Source: Streptomyces sp. NRRL B-3428
GTDB lineage: Bacteria; Actinomycetota; Actinomycetes; Streptomycetales; Streptomycetaceae
Assembly (NCBI GenBank): GCA_000721375.1
Contig: JOGW01000002.1
Coordinates: 434,001 to 498,000, forward strand
DNA: 64,000 nucleotides
Direction: 5' to 3'
Numbering within the stretch: the stretch's first letter is position 1; every line of letters begins with the position of its first letter. Of the stretch, positions 28,465 to 37,180 are shown piece after piece. A program made the position numbers and the translations under genes. Below the pieces are notes generated by a model that searched no databases, was not told the origin of the DNA, and saw only the letters and a program-made list of their open reading frames with translations.

Positions 28465-30520
28465 GCTGAGGCGCTTCGGCCGGGGCCGGCTGCCCCGCGC
28501 CGCGCTCGTCTCGCTGCTGCTGCTTCCGCTGCTCTACGGGGCGCTCTACCTGTGGTCGTTCTGGGATCCGTACGGCCGCCTGGACAAGATCCCGGTCGCT
28601 CTGGTCAACGCCGACAAGGGGGCGAGCGCCGACGGGAAGAAGATCGCGGCGGGTGACGGGATAGCCGATGGGCTGCGCGGGAGCAGCACCTTCGACTGGC
28701 ACGAGGTGGACGCGGACGAGGCACGCGAGGGTGTCGAGGACGGTACGTACTACCTGTCGCTGACCGTGCCCGCGGACTTCAGCGAGCGGATCGCCTCCAG
28801 CGCCGGCGACTCCCCCGAGACGGGTGCGCTCCAGGTCCGTACGAACGACGCCAACAACTACATCGTCGGGCAGTTGTCGCGGACGGTCTTCTCCGAGGTG
28901 CGGTCGGCCGCTTCGAGCAAGGCCTCGCGGACGTTCCTGGACAAGATCTTCGTGTCGTTCTCGGACATCCACGACAAGACCGAGCAGGCCGCGGACGGAG
29001 CCGGGCGGCTGGAGGAGGGCGCGGGCAAGGCCAAGGACGGGGCGAAGCAGCTCGCGGACGGGCTCGGCGACGCGAAGTCCGGCAGCGGTGAACTGGCGCG
29101 CGGGCTCGGGAAGCTGGACAAGGGCGCGGGCGATCTGGAGACCGGTTCGGGCCAGGTGGCCGACGGGACGCAGGCGCTCGCGGACAAGGTGAACGGCGCG
29201 GCGGACAAGGTGCTGCCCTTCCTGCGCGAGAACGGCGACAGCATCGGCGACTCGGCCCGTCTTGTCGCCGACACGGCGGGCGCGGTGCGCAAGCATCTCG
29301 GCGCGCTGGTCGACGCGGCGCCGGTGGCCGCCTCCGGCGCCGCGAAGGCCTCCGACGCCCTGGACACGGTGTACCGGGCGCGCTGCGAGGACGCGCTGCT
29401 CAAGGACCCCAACTGCCCGCAGTTCAAGCAGGCGAAGGACGCGGGCGACGACGTCGAGCGGATCGCGGCCGACGTGAACGACGTCGTCCAGGACTACGCG
29501 GGCGACACCGACCGGCTCGACGACCACCTCGCCACACTGCAGAATCAGGCGAACGCGCTGGCCGAGCGCGCCCCGCATCTCGCCGACGACGTGGAATCGG
29601 CCGTGAAGAAGATCAACGAGCTGAACCGGGGCGCCCACGCGGTCGCCAAGGGTGCGGGCCGACTGCACACCGGCCTGACCGGCGCCAAGTCCGGTTCATC
29701 CGAACTCGACACGGGCGTGGGCCGGCTCAAGGACGGCGCGAAGGACCTGAACGGCGGCCTCTTCAAGCTCGTCGACGGCTCCGGCGAACTGGCCGGCGGG
29801 CTGCGCGACGGCGCCGGGCAGATCCCGGACTACGACAAGCACGACCGTGATGCCCGTACGGCGGTGATGGCCGATCCCGTACAACTGGCCGCCAAGTCCC
29901 TGCACGAGGCGCCCAATTACGGCACCGGATTCGCCCCGTACTTCATCCCGCTCTCCCTGTGGGTCGGCGCGATGGTCGCGTACATGGTGATCGCACCGCT
30001 CAACCGGCGCGCGCTGGCCACCGGCGCCTCGGCCTGGCGGATCGCGCTGGCCGGCTGGCTGCCGGTGGCGGCGATCGGGGCACTGCAGACGGCGGCCCTG
30101 CTCGGCGTACTGCACTGGGCACTCGGCCTGCAGATGGCGCACGCGGCCGGCACCTTCGGCTTCCTGCTCCTGGTCACGGGCTGTTTCGCGGCGATCGTGC
30201 AGTGGCTCAACGCCCGCTTCGGCGCGGCGGGGCGCATCCTCGTGCTGGCGTTCCTGATGCTCCAGCTGACCTCGGCGGGCGGCACGTATCCGGTCCAGAC
30301 GAGCCCGTCGTTCTTCGGCGCGATCCATCCCTTCCTGCCAATGTCGTACGTGGTGGAGGCGCTGCGCCGGCTGATCACGGGCGGCGGCCTCGGGCCGGTG
30401 TGGCAGGGCTGCGCGGTGCTGCTCGCGTTCACGGCGGGCGCCCTCGCCCTGACCGCGCTCTCCGCGCGCAAGCGCCAGGTGTGGACCCTTGACCGGCTGC
30501 ATCCGGAGCTGACTCTGTGA
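28436..30520 (+). CDS. YhgE/Pip family membrane protein (ABC-2-like permease)
   Basis: A 694-residue membrane protein. One N-terminal transmembrane helix (residues about 20-40: ALVSLLLLPLLYGALYLWSF) is followed by the YhgE/Pip domain (WDPYGRLDKIPVALVNADKG). A long extracytoplasmic part with repeated short helical units (GAGRLEEGAGKAKDGAKQL and similar at 180-250 and 420-465) comes next. About five transmembrane helices form the C-terminus (MVAYMVIAPLNRRALATGAS onward). Two Cys residues lie in ARCEDALLKDPNCPQF. The family includes the phage infection protein of Lactococcus and esx-associated permeases. ATG 28436 was chosen for its AGAAGGGGG site and typical N-terminus. Confidence 0.9.
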   Translation: MRSPKLAALELRRFGRGRLPRAALVSLLLLPLLYGALYLWSFWDPYGRLDKIPVALVNADKGASADGKKIAAGDGIADGLRGSSTFDWHEVDADEAREGVEDGTYYLSLTVPADFSERIASSAGDSPETGALQVRTNDANNYIVGQLSRTVFSEVRSAASSKASRTFLDKIFVSFSDIHDKTEQAADGAGRLEEGAGKAKDGAKQLADGLGDAKSGSGELARGLGKLDKGAGDLETGSGQVADGTQALADKVNGAADKVLPFLRENGDSIGDSARLVADTAGAVRKHLGALVDAAPVAASGAAKASDALDTVYRARCEDALLKDPNCPQFKQAKDAGDDVERIAADVNDVVQDYAGDTDRLDDHLATLQNQANALAERAPHLADDVESAVKKINELNRGAHAVAKGAGRLHTGLTGAKSGSSELDTGVGRLKDGAKDLNGGLFKLVDGSGELAGGLRDGAGQIPDYDKHDRDARTAVMADPVQLAAKSLHEAPNYGTGFAPYFIPLSLWVGAMVAYMVIAPLNRRALATGASAWRIALAGWLPVAAIGALQTAALLGVLHWALGLQMAHAAGTFGFLLLVTGCFAAIVQWLNARFGAAGRILVLAFLMLQLTSAGGTYPVQTSPSFFGAIHPFLPMSYVVEALRRLITGGGLGPVWQGCAVLLAFTAGALALTALSARKRQVWTLDRLHPELTL

Positions 30521-30554
30521 GAACGGGGCGGCCGGGCCTGTGAGAATCGACAGC

Positions 30555-31208
30555 ATGCAGAAGGCAGCAGGGGCCGGCGGCTCCAAAGGCGGCTCCAAGG
30601 TGAGCGGCGGGCGGCGGCAGGCCACCAAGGCGAAGTTGTACGAGGCGGCGGTGACGCTGATCGCGGAACAGGGCTTCTCGGCGACCACGGTCGACGAGAT
30701 CGCCGAGCGCGCGGGGGTGGCCAAGGGCACGGTCTACTACAACTTCGCCAGCAAGGCCGAGCTGTTCGAAGAGCTCCTTCGCTACGGCGTCGGTCTGCTC
30801 ACCGAGTCGCTGCAGCGCGCGGCGGACGAGACCGCGGCGAGCGGCGGCACCAAGGTCGCGGCCCTGGACGCGATGATCCGGGCGGGTCTGGAGTTCATCT
30901 CCACGTATCCCTCCTTCACCCAGCTCTACGTGGCCGAGCTGTGGCGCACCGGCCGTGCCTGGCAGTCCACGCTGCTGGTCGTACGGCAGCAGGCGGTGGC
31001 CGTGGTCGAAGGGGTGCTGCGCGAGGGCGTCGAGGCCGGTGAGCTGAGCGAGGAGATCGACATCCCGCTGACCGCGGCCGCGCTGGTGGGGATGGTCCTG
31101 GTGGCGGCCCTCGACTGGCTGGCGTTCCAGCCGGAGCGCTCGATCGACGATGTGCACGCGGCACTCTCGCGGCTGCTGCAAGGGCGGGTGGCGGGCACGG
31201 GGCTCTGA
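30555..31208 (+). CDS. TetR family transcriptional regulator
   Basis: A repressor-type regulator of about 217 residues. The N-terminal helix-turn-helix is unmistakable: LYEAAVTLIAEQGFSATTVD, EIAERAGVAKGTVYYNFASK and AELFEELLRYGV. The C-terminal ligand domain is helical (TYPSFTQLYVAELWRTGRAW). It follows the YhgE/Pip permease by about 34 nt and is the last gene of the ABC-permease-TetR cassette; the palindrome at 27705-27734 is its likely binding site. The start is uncertain: an in-frame GTG at 30540 would add five residues, and neither start has a strong ribosome site. Confidence 0.92.
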   Translation: MQKAAGAGGSKGGSKVSGGRRQATKAKLYEAAVTLIAEQGFSATTVDEIAERAGVAKGTVYYNFASKAELFEELLRYGVGLLTESLQRAADETAASGGTKVAALDAMIRAGLEFISTYPSFTQLYVAELWRTGRAWQSTLLVVRQQAVAVVEGVLREGVEAGELSEEIDIPLTAAALVGMVLVAALDWLAFQPERSIDDVHAALSRLLQGRVAGTGL

Positions 31209-31257
31209 CGGGCCCGGGGGTCTGACGGGCCCGGAAACCGCACTGGTCCGGAAACGA

Positions 31258-31306
31258 CACTGGTCCGGCGCGGCTCGTCGATCTTCCGAGCCCCACCGGA
31301 CCAGTG
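31258..31306. terminator. Bipartite hairpin after the TetR gene
   Basis: CACTGGTCCGG (31258-31268) pairs with CCGGACCAGTG (31296-31306); inside it GGCTCG (31272-31277) pairs with CGAGCC (31287-31292). A second direct copy of CACTGGTCCGG lies at 31241-31251 and could form an alternative stem. The following sequence is C/T-rich. The rest of 31307-31560 shows no gene. Confidence 0.7.
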
Positions 31307-31562
31307 CTTCCCCCGTTTCCCCCGTGGTCCGCCCCACTCCCCCGGTGTCCCCTCCGGGGACGGAGGCGTTCCCCGTTCCGCAAGGGGTGCCGCACCGTTC
31401 CGCCGCCCCGTGTCGGCGGTGCCGGCGCCGCGCCCCTTCCGTGCCCCCTACTCTTCCGTCTGCGCAGGTGGGACCCCATCCGTGCGCATACTCATCTCAC
31501 CCTCTAGGTACGGATACTCAGGCGTACGCACTCATCCCCAGGCCAAGCCGTTGCCGACTGGT

Positions 31563-31568
31563 TACGAT
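31563..31568 (+). promoter_or_regulatory. -10 box for a leaderless transcript of the DUF4126 gene
   Basis: TACGAT ends 7 nt before the GTG codon at 31576. In Streptomyces this places the transcription start at or next to the start codon. No purine-rich ribosome site precedes the GTG. The -35 region is not convincing. Confidence 0.5.
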
Positions 31569-31575
31569 CGCGTCC

Positions 31576-32193
31576 GTGTCCGTACTCCCCCTGGTGTTCA
31601 CCAGCGGCTGGGCCAGCGGTATCAACGCGTACGCGGTGGTGCTCCTGCTCGGCGTCTTCGGCGTGACCGGCGTGAGCGACGAGGTGCCTCCCGCGTTGGA
31701 GCGCACCGACGTGCTCTGCGCGGCGGGTTTCCTCTTTCTGTGCGATGCGGTGTGCGACAAGATCCCTTACGTCGACTCGCTCTGGGACACGGTGCACACC
31801 GTGATCCGGCCGGTGTCCGGCGCCGTGGTCGGTGCGCTGCTCGCCGGGCAGAGCGGTTCGGTCTCGGATCTCGCGGCGGGTGCCCTTGGCGGTTCGACCG
31901 CGCTGGCCAGCCATGTCGTGAAGGCCGGGACACGGATGGCGATCAACACCTCGCCCGAGCCCTTCAGCAACGTGATCATGAGCACCGCCGAGGATCTCGG
32001 CGTCGGCGGCATCGTCACGTTCGCGATGTTCTATCCGGAAGCCGCGGCGATCATCGCGGCCGTCCTGCTGCTGCTCGGCCTCGCCCTGCTGCTCTTCCTC
32101 GCGCATCGCATCCGCCGCTTTTGGCGCAGGCGGGCGCAGCGGCGGGAGGAGAAGGCACTGGCCAGGCAGGTCGGTGGCAGACCACCGGGCTGA
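31576..32193 (+). CDS. DUF4126 family membrane protein
   Basis: A 205-residue membrane protein beginning VSVLPLVFTSGWASGINAYA, the DUF4126 signature. Hydrophobic segments lie at about 1-30, 48-62, 75-95, 105-118 and 150-178 (AAAIIAAVLLLLGLALLLFL), followed by a basic cytoplasmic tail (RRFWRRRAQRREEK). Conserved stretches are KIPYVDSLWDTVHTVIRPVS and GTRMAINTSPEPFSN. The family has no assigned biochemical role. The GTG at 31576 is favoured because it gives the family N-terminus and lies 7 nt behind a TANNNT box; the upstream part of the open frame is unrelated in composition. Confidence 0.87.
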   Translation: MSVLPLVFTSGWASGINAYAVVLLLGVFGVTGVSDEVPPALERTDVLCAAGFLFLCDAVCDKIPYVDSLWDTVHTVIRPVSGAVVGALLAGQSGSVSDLAAGALGGSTALASHVVKAGTRMAINTSPEPFSNVIMSTAEDLGVGGIVTFAMFYPEAAAIIAAVLLLLGLALLLFLAHRIRRFWRRRAQRREEKALARQVGGRPPG

Positions 32194-32215
32194 TCACCCG
32201 GTCGGACCCGGACGG

Positions 32216-32221
32216 TACAGT
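32216..32221 (+). promoter_or_regulatory. -10 box for a leaderless transcript of the FAD oxidoreductase gene
   Basis: TACAGT ends 7 nt before the ATG at 32229, the same arrangement as at the preceding gene. No Shine-Dalgarno sequence is present (TCCCCCGC precedes the ATG). Confidence 0.5.
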
Positions 32222-32228
32222 CCCCCGC

Positions 32229-33671
32229 ATGGCACAAATCGTGGTGATCGGCGCAGGGATGGGCGCTATGGCGGCCTCCGCGAGGCTGGCCATCGCAGGG
32301 CACACCGTCACCGTCTTCGAGCGCGAGCAGACCTACGGCGGTGGCGTTCAGCGCTTCGAGCGCGACGGGTTCGGTTTCGACACGGGCCCGGGGCTGCTTC
32401 CGCTGCCCGCCGTCTACCGCGATCTGTTCATCAAGACGGGCAAGCAGCCTCTTGAGGACTGCGTCGAGCTCGTCCAGGTCGACCCGGCGGTACGGCACCT
32501 CTTCGCCGACGGCACCACCGTGGACGTACCCAACGCATCGCGCGCGGGCACCGTCGACGCCATCGAAGCGGCGCTCGGCGGTGGCGGCGGGGAGCGCTGG
32601 GCCCAGTTCCTCAACCGGGCCCGTGAGGCCTGGGACCGCACCCGCCGCCCGCTCCTCGAAGAGCCGCTGTGGGAGGACTGGCGGGTGCTCGGCGAGCGGG
32701 ACCCCTATCCCGCCGTGCGCAAGAGCGGACTGCTGCGCAAGCGCCCGCCCACCTTCGCCGAGGCGATGCGGCACGAGCTGGCCGACCCCCGTCTGATCGC
32801 CCTCGTCGAGAGCTCCGTCCTCGCGTACGGCCTCGATCCGCGTACCGCACCGGCGAGCGCCGCCGTGCTGCCGTACATGGAGCAGGCCTTCGGTACCTGG
32901 TACGTACGCGGGGGAATCCGCGAGCTCGCCCGTGCCGTGTACGAGCGATGTCTGCAGCGCAGGGTGCGGTTCGAGTTCGGCGCCGAGGTCGTCGGGATCG
33001 TGGAGAAGGACGGGCGGGCGGCCGGGGTGGAGCTGGCGGACGGGAGCGTGCACGAGGCCGCTCATGTCGTCGCCGGGACGCAGGCGCAGGGGCTGACCGG
33101 GCACCCGCTGCAGGACGACGACCGGGACGCCGTCCTTGACACGGAACGGGTCCGCCCGGGGCGGTTCACCGTGCTGCTGGCCCTCAGCGGCGCACGGGAG
33201 GCCGGGGCCGCGCACCGCACCGTCGTGCACACTCCCGACCGCAAGGCCGAACTCGGCGCCCTGTCGGGCGAGTTCGGACCCGGCGCACAGCCGACAGTGA
33301 CCGTTCTGCGCCCCGACGACCCGGCCCTGCGCCCTGACGACGGGCACGAGTCGGTCGTTCTGACCGCTGTCGCGCACCGTACGCCCGAGGACTTCGCCGA
33401 CCGGATGATCACCGCCGCGGAGCGAGCCGTCCCCGCGCTGCGCGAGCGCACCCTGTGGCACGAGGTCCGCACGCACGGACCGGTCCCCCACCCCGCACTC
33501 GCCGCGGCCGAGGCCCGCTTCCTCTATCCCTCGAACACGACCCGCCTGCCCGGCCTCCACCTCGTCGGCGGCTGGTCCCACCCCGGCGGCGGACTGCCGC
33601 ACGCGGGGATGTCGGGCGCTCTGGTCGCGGGCCGGATCGTCGAAGGGCCGGACTTCCGGGGCTCTCAGTGA
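32229..33671 (+). CDS. Phytoene desaturase-like FAD-dependent oxidoreductase
   Basis: A 480-residue flavoprotein of the CrtI/NAD(P)-binding Rossmann group. The N-terminal dinucleotide-binding motif is VVIGAGMGAMAASARLAIAG with the acidic end of beta-2 in VTVFEREQTYGG; RFERDGFGFDTGPGLLPLPA is the CrtI-type second motif. The C-terminal FAD site is LHLVGGWSHPGGGLPHAGMS with ALVAGRIV. Substrate is unknown: no other carotenoid gene is present in the window. ATG 32229 was chosen as the first codon before the Rossmann strand; the frame is open further upstream but overlaps DUF4126. Its last codons form part of the terminator hairpin. Confidence 0.9.
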   Translation: MAQIVVIGAGMGAMAASARLAIAGHTVTVFEREQTYGGGVQRFERDGFGFDTGPGLLPLPAVYRDLFIKTGKQPLEDCVELVQVDPAVRHLFADGTTVDVPNASRAGTVDAIEAALGGGGGERWAQFLNRAREAWDRTRRPLLEEPLWEDWRVLGERDPYPAVRKSGLLRKRPPTFAEAMRHELADPRLIALVESSVLAYGLDPRTAPASAAVLPYMEQAFGTWYVRGGIRELARAVYERCLQRRVRFEFGAEVVGIVEKDGRAAGVELADGSVHEAAHVVAGTQAQGLTGHPLQDDDRDAVLDTERVRPGRFTVLLALSGAREAGAAHRTVVHTPDRKAELGALSGEFGPGAQPTVTVLRPDDPALRPDDGHESVVLTAVAHRTPEDFADRMITAAERAVPALRERTLWHEVRTHGPVPHPALAAAEARFLYPSNTTRLPGLHLVGGWSHPGGGLPHAGMSGALVAGRIVEGPDFRGSQ

Positions 33672-33691
33672 GTCCCGGAAGTCCGGCCCTT
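33643..33691. terminator. 18-bp hairpin overlapping the oxidoreductase stop codon
   Basis: A perfect 18-bp stem (33643-33660 with 33674-33691) has a 13-nt loop that holds the TGA stop at 33669-33671. It begins and ends with AAGG and CCTT and lies between convergent genes, so it likely works in both directions. Confidence 0.85.
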
Positions 33692-33708
33692 ACGACGCAG
33701 ACGAGCTC

Positions 33709-34671
33709 TCAGTAGCGGTACTGCCCCTGCTCGTTGTACCCGTTGTTGTCGTACCCGTCCTGGTTGTACGGCGGATACGCGGGCTGCTCCGGCGGCAGAC
33801 CCCCCGCGAGCGCGTCGTCACCGTTGCGCTGCTGCGGCACCCACACCCCGCCGGGCGGGGTGTTGTCCCCGTAACCGCCCTGCTGGTACTGGGCGTACTG
33901 ACCGCTGTCATAGCCCTGCTGCCCGCCGCCGTACGTCTCGTACTGGCCGGTGTCGTAGGACTGCTGGCCGATGTACGGGTCCGAGTAGGCCGCGTAGCTC
34001 TGCTGCTGACCCTGCTGGTCGTAGCCGTAGTTCTGCTGGTCATAGCCGGTGTTGCCGTAGCCGTCGTACCCGTACGTGGCGGCGGCCGCGGGCTGCTGCT
34101 GGCCGTACCCCTGGTCCGAGTAGACCCCGTAGCTGCCGGTGTCGTCGGGCATCGGCTCGGCCGTGTAGACCCCTGCGGACGGGGTCTGCTGCGGTGCGTA
34201 GCCGTCACCGGCCGGCGCATAGCCGGAGTTCCGCTCGTCGTATCCACCGGCCTGCTCGCCGTACCCGGAGTCCCGGTCGTCATAGCCGGAGTCCCGGCCG
34301 TCGTAACCGGAGTCCCGCTCGCCCTGGCGGTACTCCGCCTCGTACTCCAGATCCGAGACCTCGAGCGTCGGGTCCTGCTCCGATACACCCTTGCGCCGGC
34401 GAGTGCTCTCCCCGGGATTGCCGCCGATCGCCCAGCCGGTCGAGAAGCCGCGGCGGAACGAGAGGGTCACATAGGTCTGGCCGATGGCGAACGCCACGGC
34501 GCCCGCACCGATCACGAGCACCGAGGGAATCAGCACACCGAGCACGACACCGAGGAAGCCGGTGAAGGCGAGCAGCCGCCAGCGCAGCCGTGCCTTGTAC
34601 TGCAGCAGCACCTCGCCGAGCAGCCACAGTGCGACCAGTCCGAACAAGATGTAGAGGACCGTCCAGCCCAT
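33709..34671 (-). CDS. Membrane protein with Tyr/Gln/Gly-rich low-complexity tail
   Basis: A 320-residue protein. The first 85 residues hold two membrane-spanning regions (WTVLYILFGLVALWLLGEVL and a longer one at 34-68) and end in SFRRGFSTGWAIGG. From about residue 115 the protein is low-complexity: three copies of RDSGY or close variants, then a stretch dominated by Tyr, Gln, Gly, Asp and Ser (GYDQQNYGYDQQGQQQSY and similar) to the C-terminal QYRY. More than 40 Tyr residues lie in this tail. Charged residues are mainly acidic. The composition resembles prion-like or phase-separating domains and tyrosine-phosphorylated tails. No family function is known to me. Confidence 0.85.
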   Translation of the reverse strand: MGWTVLYILFGLVALWLLGEVLLQYKARLRWRLLAFTGFLGVVLGVLIPSVLVIGAGAVAFAIGQTYVTLSFRRGFSTGWAIGGNPGESTRRRKGVSEQDPTLEVSDLEYEAEYRQGERDSGYDGRDSGYDDRDSGYGEQAGGYDERNSGYAPAGDGYAPQQTPSAGVYTAEPMPDDTGSYGVYSDQGYGQQQPAAAATYGYDGYGNTGYDQQNYGYDQQGQQQSYAAYSDPYIGQQSYDTGQYETYGGGQQGYDSGQYAQYQQGGYGDNTPPGGVWVPQQRNGDDALAGGLPPEQPAYPPYNQDGYDNNGYNEQGQYRY

Positions 34672-34722
34672 GTACGCCCCTCTCCTACGGCCCGCCGCGC
34701 TCGGGGTGTGCGGCTGTGCCGT

Positions 34723-35643
34723 TCAGGCCTGCGGGTGATGCAGACCCAGATTCTCGTAGATTTCCAGGGTCGCCGTGGAGTTGTTGAGCGTGATGAAGTG
34801 CAAACCGGGCACTCCCTCGGCGGTCAGCCGCGCGCAGAACTCCGTCGCGAACTCGATGCCAATGGAGCGTACAGCGGCGGCGTCCTCTTTGGATGTGAGG
34901 ATCCGCTCTTTCAGTCCGGCGGGAATGGGGGCATTGCTGAGCTGCGGCAGCCGTTCGAGCATCCGCACGCTCGTGACCGGCATGACCTCCGGGATGATCG
35001 GGGTCTCGCAGCCGGCTGCTTCGACGCGGTCCCGCAGGCGCAAATAATCCTCGGGGTGGTAGAACATCTGTGTGATCGCATAGTCGGCGCCCGCACGGCA
35101 TTTGTCCACGAAGTGCCGTACGTCCGTCTCCCAGTCGGGAGAGCGCGGGTGCATGGCCGGGAAGGCCGCGACGCCCACGCAGAAGTCGCCGGACTCCTTG
35201 ATGAGCCGCACCAGTTCGGCCGCGTAGGTCAGCCCCCGGGGGTGCTTGACCCACTCCGCCATCGGGTCGCCGGGCGGATCGCCGCGGACCGCGAGGATGT
35301 TCCTGATCCCGGCGTCGGCGTACTGGCCGATGATGTTGCGCAGTTCGGCCACCGAGTGGTCGACGGCGGTCAGATGCGCGACCGGCGTGAGCGTGGTGTC
35401 GGCGACGATCTGCTGGGTCTCCGTGACGGTGCCCGCGCGAGTGGAGCCGCCGGCGCCGTAGGTGACGGAGACGAAGTCCGGGGCGACCGACTCGATACGG
35501 CGCAGCGAAGTCCACAGGTTCCGCTGCCCCTTCTCGGTCTTCGGCGCCGAGAACTCGAAGGAGTACGTGGTCTTGCCGGACGCGAGCATCTCGCGCACTG
35601 TGCGCGCGCGATCCATCCTGGTGGAAGCGGTACCGAGGGCCAT
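34723..35643 (-). CDS. metF: 5,10-methylenetetrahydrofolate reductase MetF
   Basis: MetF reduces 5,10-methylene-THF to 5-methyl-THF, the methyl donor for methionine synthase; it is an FAD-dependent TIM-barrel enzyme. Signature regions are [18 protein letters not shown] near residue 27, [68 protein letters not shown] and [16 protein letters not shown]. The 306-residue length is typical. The ATG appears leaderless: TAACCT ends 6 nt upstream, and there is no ribosome site. thiE lies 98 nt upstream on the same strand. Confidence 0.97.
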   Translation of the reverse strand: MALGTASTRMDRARTVREMLASGKTTYSFEFSAPKTEKGQRNLWTSLRRIESVAPDFVSVTYGAGGSTRAGTVTETQQIVADTTLTPVAHLTAVDHSVAELRNIIGQYADAGIRNILAVRGDPPGDPMAEWVKHPRGLTYAAELVRLIKESGDFCVGVAAFPAMHPRSPDWETDVRHFVDKCRAGADYAITQMFYHPEDYLRLRDRVEAAGCETPIIPEVMPVTSVRMLERLPQLSNAPIPAGLKERILTSKEDAAAVRSIGIEFATEFCARLTAEGVPGLHFITLNNSTATLEIYENLGLHHPQA

Positions 35644-35649
35644 ACCGGC

Positions 35650-35678
35650 AGGTTAGCCACGGCGGCCCCGCACCCCAA
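35650..35678 (-). promoter_or_regulatory. metF promoter, leaderless
   Basis: On the minus strand TTGGGG (35678-35673) and TAACCT (35655-35650) are 17 nt apart, and six bases separate the -10 box from the metF ATG at 35643. This predicts a transcript starting at the A of the start codon. Confidence 0.65.
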
Positions 35679-35741
35679 CCACGAGCGGTGGATATGCCGG
35701 GATTGCCGGTTTTCCGTCCACCCTTCGGACAGTTGTCAGAT

Positions 35742-36407
35742 CTATGCGGTGCGCAACCGCTTGGCGAACTCGGCCGCGGCAGCCGCCGGATCGTCAGCCT
35801 CGGTGATCGCGCGCACGACGACCACACGGCTCGCGCCCGCGTCGAGTACCTCGTCCAGATTGCCCAGGTCGATCCCGCCGATGGCGAACCAGGGGCGGTC
35901 GGTGCCGAGTCCGGCGGTGTACCGGACGAGGCCGAGACCGGGGGCGTGGCGGCCGGGCTTGGTGGGGGTGGGCCAGCAGGGGCCGGTGGCGAAGTAGTCG
36001 ACCGCGGGCTGCGCGGCAGCGGCGGCGGCCTCGGAGTCCGCGTGCGTGGAGCGGCCGATCAGCACGTCGTCGCCGAGGATCGCGCGGGCCGCGGGGACCG
36101 GCAGATCGCCCTGGCCGAGGTGCAGGACGTCGGCGCCGACGGCGTGGGCGACATCCGCCCGGTCGTTCACCGCGAGCAGCTTGCCGTGCCGTCGGGCGGC
36201 TTCCTTGAAGACGGCGAGATGCTCCAGCTCCTCGGCGGCCTCCATGCCCTTGTCCCGCAGTTGCACGATGTCGACACCGCCGGCGAGCACAGCGTCGAGG
36301 AACTCGGGGAGGTCACCCTGACGCCTACGGGCGTCGGTGCACAGGTAGAGCCGGGCGTCGGCGAGCTGTTCGCGACGCGTACGCGCGGTTCCTGTGGTGA
36401 CGGACAT
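35742..36407 (-). CDS. thiE: Thiamine phosphate synthase ThiE
   Basis: ThiE joins HMP-PP and the thiazole phosphate to give thiamine monophosphate. The 221-residue TIM barrel shows [86 protein letters not shown] and [20 protein letters not shown], all diagnostic. ATG 36407 ([15 protein letters not shown]) has GAGGGGGGAT upstream; the frame is open further but unconserved. The gene is on the opposite strand from thiOSG and shows no TPP riboswitch of its own, so thiamine feedback may act only on the other operon. Confidence 0.96.
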   Translation of the reverse strand: MSVTTGTARTRREQLADARLYLCTDARRRQGDLPEFLDAVLAGGVDIVQLRDKGMEAAEELEHLAVFKEAARRHGKLLAVNDRADVAHAVGADVLHLGQGDLPVPAARAILGDDVLIGRSTHADSEAAAAAAQPAVDYFATGPCWPTPTKPGRHAPGLGLVRYTAGLGTDRPWFAIGGIDLGNLDEVLDAGASRVVVVRAITEADDPAAAAAEFAKRLRTA

Positions 36408-36538
36408 GAGATCCCCCCTCATTCGCGGCGCACGGGACCCGGGCCGGGGGTCTTTCGACGCTCCCGGCCTCGGGGCCCGTATGCCGATTGCTGATGTGCG
36501 CCCACCCGGCTCCCACCGGTCGGCGCAGGTGGCGGCTG

Positions 36539-36919
36539 TCAGACGGCGAGCGCCTGGGCGCGGCGCTTCACCTCCGTACCGCGATTCTCGCTCAGGGCCT
36601 GCGCGGGAGTGCCGGGCAGGGTGTCGTCGGGCGTGAAGAGCCACTCGAGGGCCTCTTCGTCGGAGAAGCCGTCGTCCCGCAGCAGGGTCACAACCCCGGG
36701 CAGGCCCTTGACGATCTTCCAGCCCTCTTCGGCGTTGCCGTCGATGAAGGCGGCCGGCACGTACAGCGCATTGTTCTCACCACGGCGTACGGCGAGCAGT
36801 CGCCCTTCGCGTACGTGCTGCCGCACCCGCGTCACCTCGACGCCGAACATTTCGGCGATCTCGGGGAGGTTGAGCCACGCGGGGACGAGCGCCTCGGTCT
36901 TTGCGTCAATCTGAGTCAC
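36539..36919 (-). CDS. Rv2175c-like winged helix DNA-binding protein
   Basis: A 126-residue protein of the Rv2175c family, which in Mycobacterium tuberculosis is a DNA-binding substrate of the kinase PknL. The N-terminal winged helix reads [20 protein letters not shown], then [20 protein letters not shown]; the C-terminal Rv2175c domain has [20 protein letters not shown] and [20 protein letters not shown]. The kinase gene at 41301 lies in the same neighbourhood, which fits a kinase-substrate link. GTG start; a CACCCT box 6 nt upstream might make it leaderless, but this is weak. Confidence 0.9.
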   Translation of the reverse strand: MTQIDAKTEALVPAWLNLPEIAEMFGVEVTRVRQHVREGRLLAVRRGENNALYVPAAFIDGNAEEGWKIVKGLPGVVTLLRDDGFSDEEALEWLFTPDDTLPGTPAQALSENRGTEVKRRAQALAV

Positions 36920-37000
36920 GGATCAAGGGTGCCATGCTCTCGACGGGTCGGGGTGCCTGTTGCGGTCCGGCCGGTGGTCCCCAAGGGCCCTCCAGGGGTC

Positions 37001-37180
37001 CTAGGGCCTGTCGTCAAATTCCGGTCGTCGCCCCGCAGGGGCGGCCGGGCGGCGTCTGGTGCGTGCGATCGCAAGGCGCCGGAAGGTCCTAGTAGCGGAG
37101 CTACTCGGGCCTTTCGGCAACGCCGCGAGCGTGCGTGCCAGACGCCGCCCGGCAGGCCGGAATTTGACGACAGGCCCTAG
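37001..37180. mobile_element. 180-bp long inverted-repeat hairpin element (MITE/REP-like)
   Basis: The ends are a perfect 24-bp inverted repeat (37001-37024 with 37157-37180) that starts CTAGGGCCTGTCGTC and is bounded by CTAG on both sides. A second perfect 16-bp pair lies inside (37044-37059 with 37138-37153), and the tip is AGTAGC-GGA-GCTACT (37091-37105). Weaker complementarity joins these, so the whole element folds into one long hairpin. It has no gene. CTAG ends suggest mobilisation by an IS5/IS427-type transposase, which targets CTAG/YTAR; that is inference. Similar elements with GGCCTGTCGTCAAATT ends are, as I recall, frequent in Streptomyces genomes. Confidence 0.8.

Noticed and set aside
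33721..34380. CTGCTG/GTAGCC-rich repeats as a non-coding repeat array.
   Set aside because: They encode the Tyr/Gln/Gly tail of the minus-strand membrane protein with an intact frame.
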